A DNA stretch of 15,408 nt from assembly GCA_030587605.1 (NCBI GenBank), contig JAUQYT010000345.1, positions 1-15,408 of the forward strand, read 5' to 3'. This stretch comes from Candidatus Njordarchaeum guaymasense (GTDB lineage Archaea; Asgardarchaeota; Njordarchaeia; Njordarchaeales; Njordarchaeaceae). Below are positions 13,519 to 15,408 of the stretch, piece after piece (position 1 is the stretch's first letter; every line of letters starts with the position of its first letter). The notes under the pieces are model-generated. The model saw nothing but the letters and a program-made list of their open reading frames with translations, had not been told where the DNA came from and made no database searches. The position numbers and the translations under genes are program-made.

Positions 13519-13565
13519 CAGGAAAGGAGGCTTTCCTGTCACTCCCTCTTTCTCCCCTTTCTTTT
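13519..13565 (+). terminator. Hairpin terminator with pyrimidine tract
   Basis: CAGGAAAG (13519-13526) pairs perfectly with CTTTCCTG (13531-13538) around a GAGG loop, 9 bases after the stop of the small charged gene. A C/T-rich tract with several T runs follows to about 13565. It would end the plus-strand transcript and keep it from running into the convergent receptor gene. Confidence 0.7.
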
Positions 13566-13699
13566 CAATGTATTGGACTCTGTGCAGAGGACAGTCAAAT
13601 AGGAATTGACGTGCGTTATATCATTTCCTCCGTAGATTGGAGAGAACAGAAAACCAACTTGTTGGCCTGACGGTAGTCGTTTAGACTGACCCATTACGG

Positions 13700-15408
13700 T
13701 TACCTATCGGCCTCTACCGTTATTGATCCGTTACTGATCAATTCTGCAGCTTCTTTTACGTTCAGCTGCTTGATCACGCCCTTCCTTGTAAGGGAGTTTA
13801 TCAGGTCAAGGATCGTGCTTCTCCTTACTCCCTGCTTGGTGAGTAGGAAGTCGATAATACGCGGCATGAAAAATATCCCGCGCTCCGCGGAGATTTTCCT
13901 AGCCTCATCCAGAACTTTCTTCTCAATCCCATTAAACCGTTCTTTTGCAATTACTTCTTCCATTAGCGTGTAAGGTGCGCATAACGGCAGAGCGAATACG
14001 TCATCAGCGATGTCATCCGCGTCCTTGAATACATTCATATCTCCGTCCCATGTTTCGAGAACCTTGGCGTATCTTTTCTCAAACTTTTCGGTGAACTTCT
14101 CGAGAACACTCTTCAGCTCTTCACCTGCGGTCTCTGTGCAGAATAGTGTCGACATGATACACTTGCCTAGATGGGAGACAACCTTGTAGTCACCGTAGTC
14201 AGCGAATTTCAAGCCTGCACCGCCCTTTTTCTTAAAGACTTCGCCCAGGATGGCCTGATTGGCAGACAGGAACCCACTGATAAGATTGGGGTCTACATCG
14301 TCCTCTGACCCCAAACCTCTACTGAAGACACAACGGCCACTTCCAAGGTGAACAACGATCAGTTGGGCTAAACTCGCAGACTGCTTAAGAACCAAAACCT
14401 TCCTGGCTTCAGTACGCTTCCTAGCACCCCGATACCTCAGGACAAGCACCGAGAAAACCACTAGGGCACCTGATCCTCCCCCTATACCCAAGATCACCAT
14501 TATCGGCAAGCCTGCGGGCCTCTCAACCGGGATGTCTGTCCTCGTATCGCTCGCTGACGCCCTGATCCCGTCCCCTGCGTAGGTCACCCTAACAGATATA
14601 GATTGCATATCACCAGTAGCTGACAGCGAAGAAGTTGCTACACCGCTAAGAATCGCGCCAGTCTTGCTGACCACCCCTACAGACCCATTCTTATAGTTGA
14701 CTGTGAACTCGAATTGAAGGTTAAACCCGTCTGGCGCCGATGTACCGTTACTGTAAGCGAGTGTCGCTGTGACTGACAATGAGGAGCCGACGTACACGGA
14801 TGTCTGTTCCATTGTGATAGACAACGCCATTGGCAGTCTCATTAATTGCAGGTTCAAGATCGTCTCATTGTGATAGAACGCGCCATAAGAGGCTGAAATC
14901 ACTAGACTGTAGTTTCCGGCTGATGAGAGAGAGCTTGTTGCGTAATTGAAAGAGTAGTTTCCTCCTCCTATACTCACAAGGTTTAACGCGTCAGAACCAT
15001 TCACTTTGACGTGTGGTGCGGACGGGAATGGTCTTTGTGCGCCAACCGTGGTGTTCAAGCACTGAAGCGCTACAGTCATTCCATCTCCCCACGTTCTTTG
15101 CATTGCTGAGGTGTCAAGCCTCAACACGCACTCAGGTTGTATCATATTGATCCACGTGACTGTACAGTTGCTGAACACCCCGCTCCTTGCGGACACGTTC
15201 ACGTGATTGAGACTGGCGTGCCAACCGCCCGTCGTGGTGTTCCAAACCGCAGTCACGACATCGCCTGAGTAGGTGAATGAGGCGTTGGTGCCATTGATCT
15301 TGACAGACTCGGGGTTAATGAATGGTACCACGGCTCCAACCGTGTTGTTGAAGAACCTGAAGCTTACAGACGCGTTGTTGCCGAGGATGGGCTGACTGAC
15401 ACTAAGCA
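13700..15408 (-). CDS. Membrane receptor-like protein: glycosylated beta ectodomain, one span, longin/roadblock-like domain, winged-helix tail (5' end outside window)
   Basis: The frame is open to the right edge; 568 residues are visible and the N-terminus is missing. Numbered from the GTG at 15331: residues 1-270 are Ser/Thr/Asn-rich beta repeats of Ig-like character with about twelve N-glycosylation sequons (for example Asn13, 31, 55, 93, 111, 140, 155, 195, 215). A membrane span covers 274-300, followed by the stop-transfer RYRGARKR. Then comes an alpha/beta domain (about 322-440) reading LIVVHLGSGRCVFSRGL, FADYGDYKVV, FEKRYAKVLETWDGD, which has the layout of longin/roadblock-like domains in archaeal membrane proteins. 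Residues 470-530 look like a winged helix (IIDFLLTKQGVRRSTILDLI). The ectodomain should face outside and the rest the cytoplasm. It is convergent with the small charged gene. Domain calls come from pattern recognition only. Confidence 0.72.
   Translation of the reverse strand, partial: LSVSQPILGNNASVSFRFFNNTVGAVVPFINPESVKINGTNASFTYSGDVVTAVWNTTTGGWHASLNHVNVSARSGVFSNCTVTWINMIQPECVLRLDTSAMQRTWGDGMTVALQCLNTTVGAQRPFPSAPHVKVNGSDALNLVSIGGGNYSFNYATSSLSSAGNYSLVISASYGAFYHNETILNLQLMRLPMALSITMEQTSVYVGSSLSVTATLAYSNGTSAPDGFNLQFEFTVNYKNGSVGVVSKTGAILSGVATSSLSATGDMQSISVRVTYAGDGIRASASDTRTDIPVERPAGLPIMVILGIGGGSGALVVFSVLVLRYRGARKRTEARKVLVLKQSASLAQLIVVHLGSGRCVFSRGLGSEDDVDPNLISGFLSANQAILGEVFKKKGGAGLKFADYGDYKVVSHLGKCIMSTLFCTETAGEELKSVLEKFTEKFEKRYAKVLETWDGDMNVFKDADDIADDVFALPLCAPYTLMEEVIAKERFNGIEKKVLDEARKISAERGIFFMPRIIDFLLTKQGVRRSTILDLINSLTRKGVIKQLNVKEAAELISNGSITVEADR

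Noticed and set aside
1..15408. CRISPR array or intact insertion sequence
   Set aside because: No regularly spaced repeats of 25-40 bases and no transposase, TnpB or integrase coding sequence were found on either strand.

Overview
The window looks like a chromosomal segment of an uncultivated archaeon, most plausibly a TACK-type lineage such as Bathyarchaeia; this placement is inferred, since no rRNA is present. Pointers are: Shine-Dalgarno sites of the GAGGTGA/GGTGAG kind, TATA-like boxes with short or absent leaders, frequent TTG/GTG starts, and archaeal families (KaiC-like RecA-fold protein, DUF362, DUF6125, an ADP-forming acetyl-CoA synthetase-like protein, and a membrane receptor with a longin/roadblock-like cytoplasmic domain). 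GrpE and DnaK are bacterial-type chaperones that several archaea carry.

Layout. 1-2359: the 3' end of grpE and a complete dnaK, plus strand; no dnaJ follows. 2360-2847: a gene-free stretch with a T-rich tract, a transposon-end-like palindrome and several strong hairpins. 2848-6263: three plus-strand genes: a radical SAM enzyme of the MSMEG_0568 type, a CoA-binding/ligase-like protein that lacks the phospho-histidine segment, and a rhomboid protease. 6258-7337: a patch bracketed by two direct copies of the same palindrome family, holding a small DUF4760-like membrane protein (minus) and possible gene scraps. 7288-10383: two minus-strand genes, DUF362 followed by a large unrecognised protein. 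10655-12267: a KaiC-like protein without a Walker A motif and a cysteine-rich DUF6125 protein, both minus. 12545-13509: a HAD hydrolase and a tiny charged protein, plus strand, closed by a clear hairpin terminator. 13700-15408: a large minus-strand receptor-like protein, cut at its 5' end by the window edge.

Working together. GrpE/DnaK form one chaperone unit. The other genes do not make an obvious pathway. A repeated theme is proteins built on well-known enzyme folds with key parts missing or changed: the ligase-like protein without its catalytic His, the KaiC-like protein without a P-loop, and DnaK with a Glu in place of an active-site Asp. The best candidates for something new are the receptor with a glycosylated ectodomain, longin-like domain and winged-helix tail, the stand-alone radical SAM/CoA-ligase-like neighbour pair, and the DUF362 plus unknown-protein pair. 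No CRISPR array, tRNA, rRNA or intact transposase was seen.
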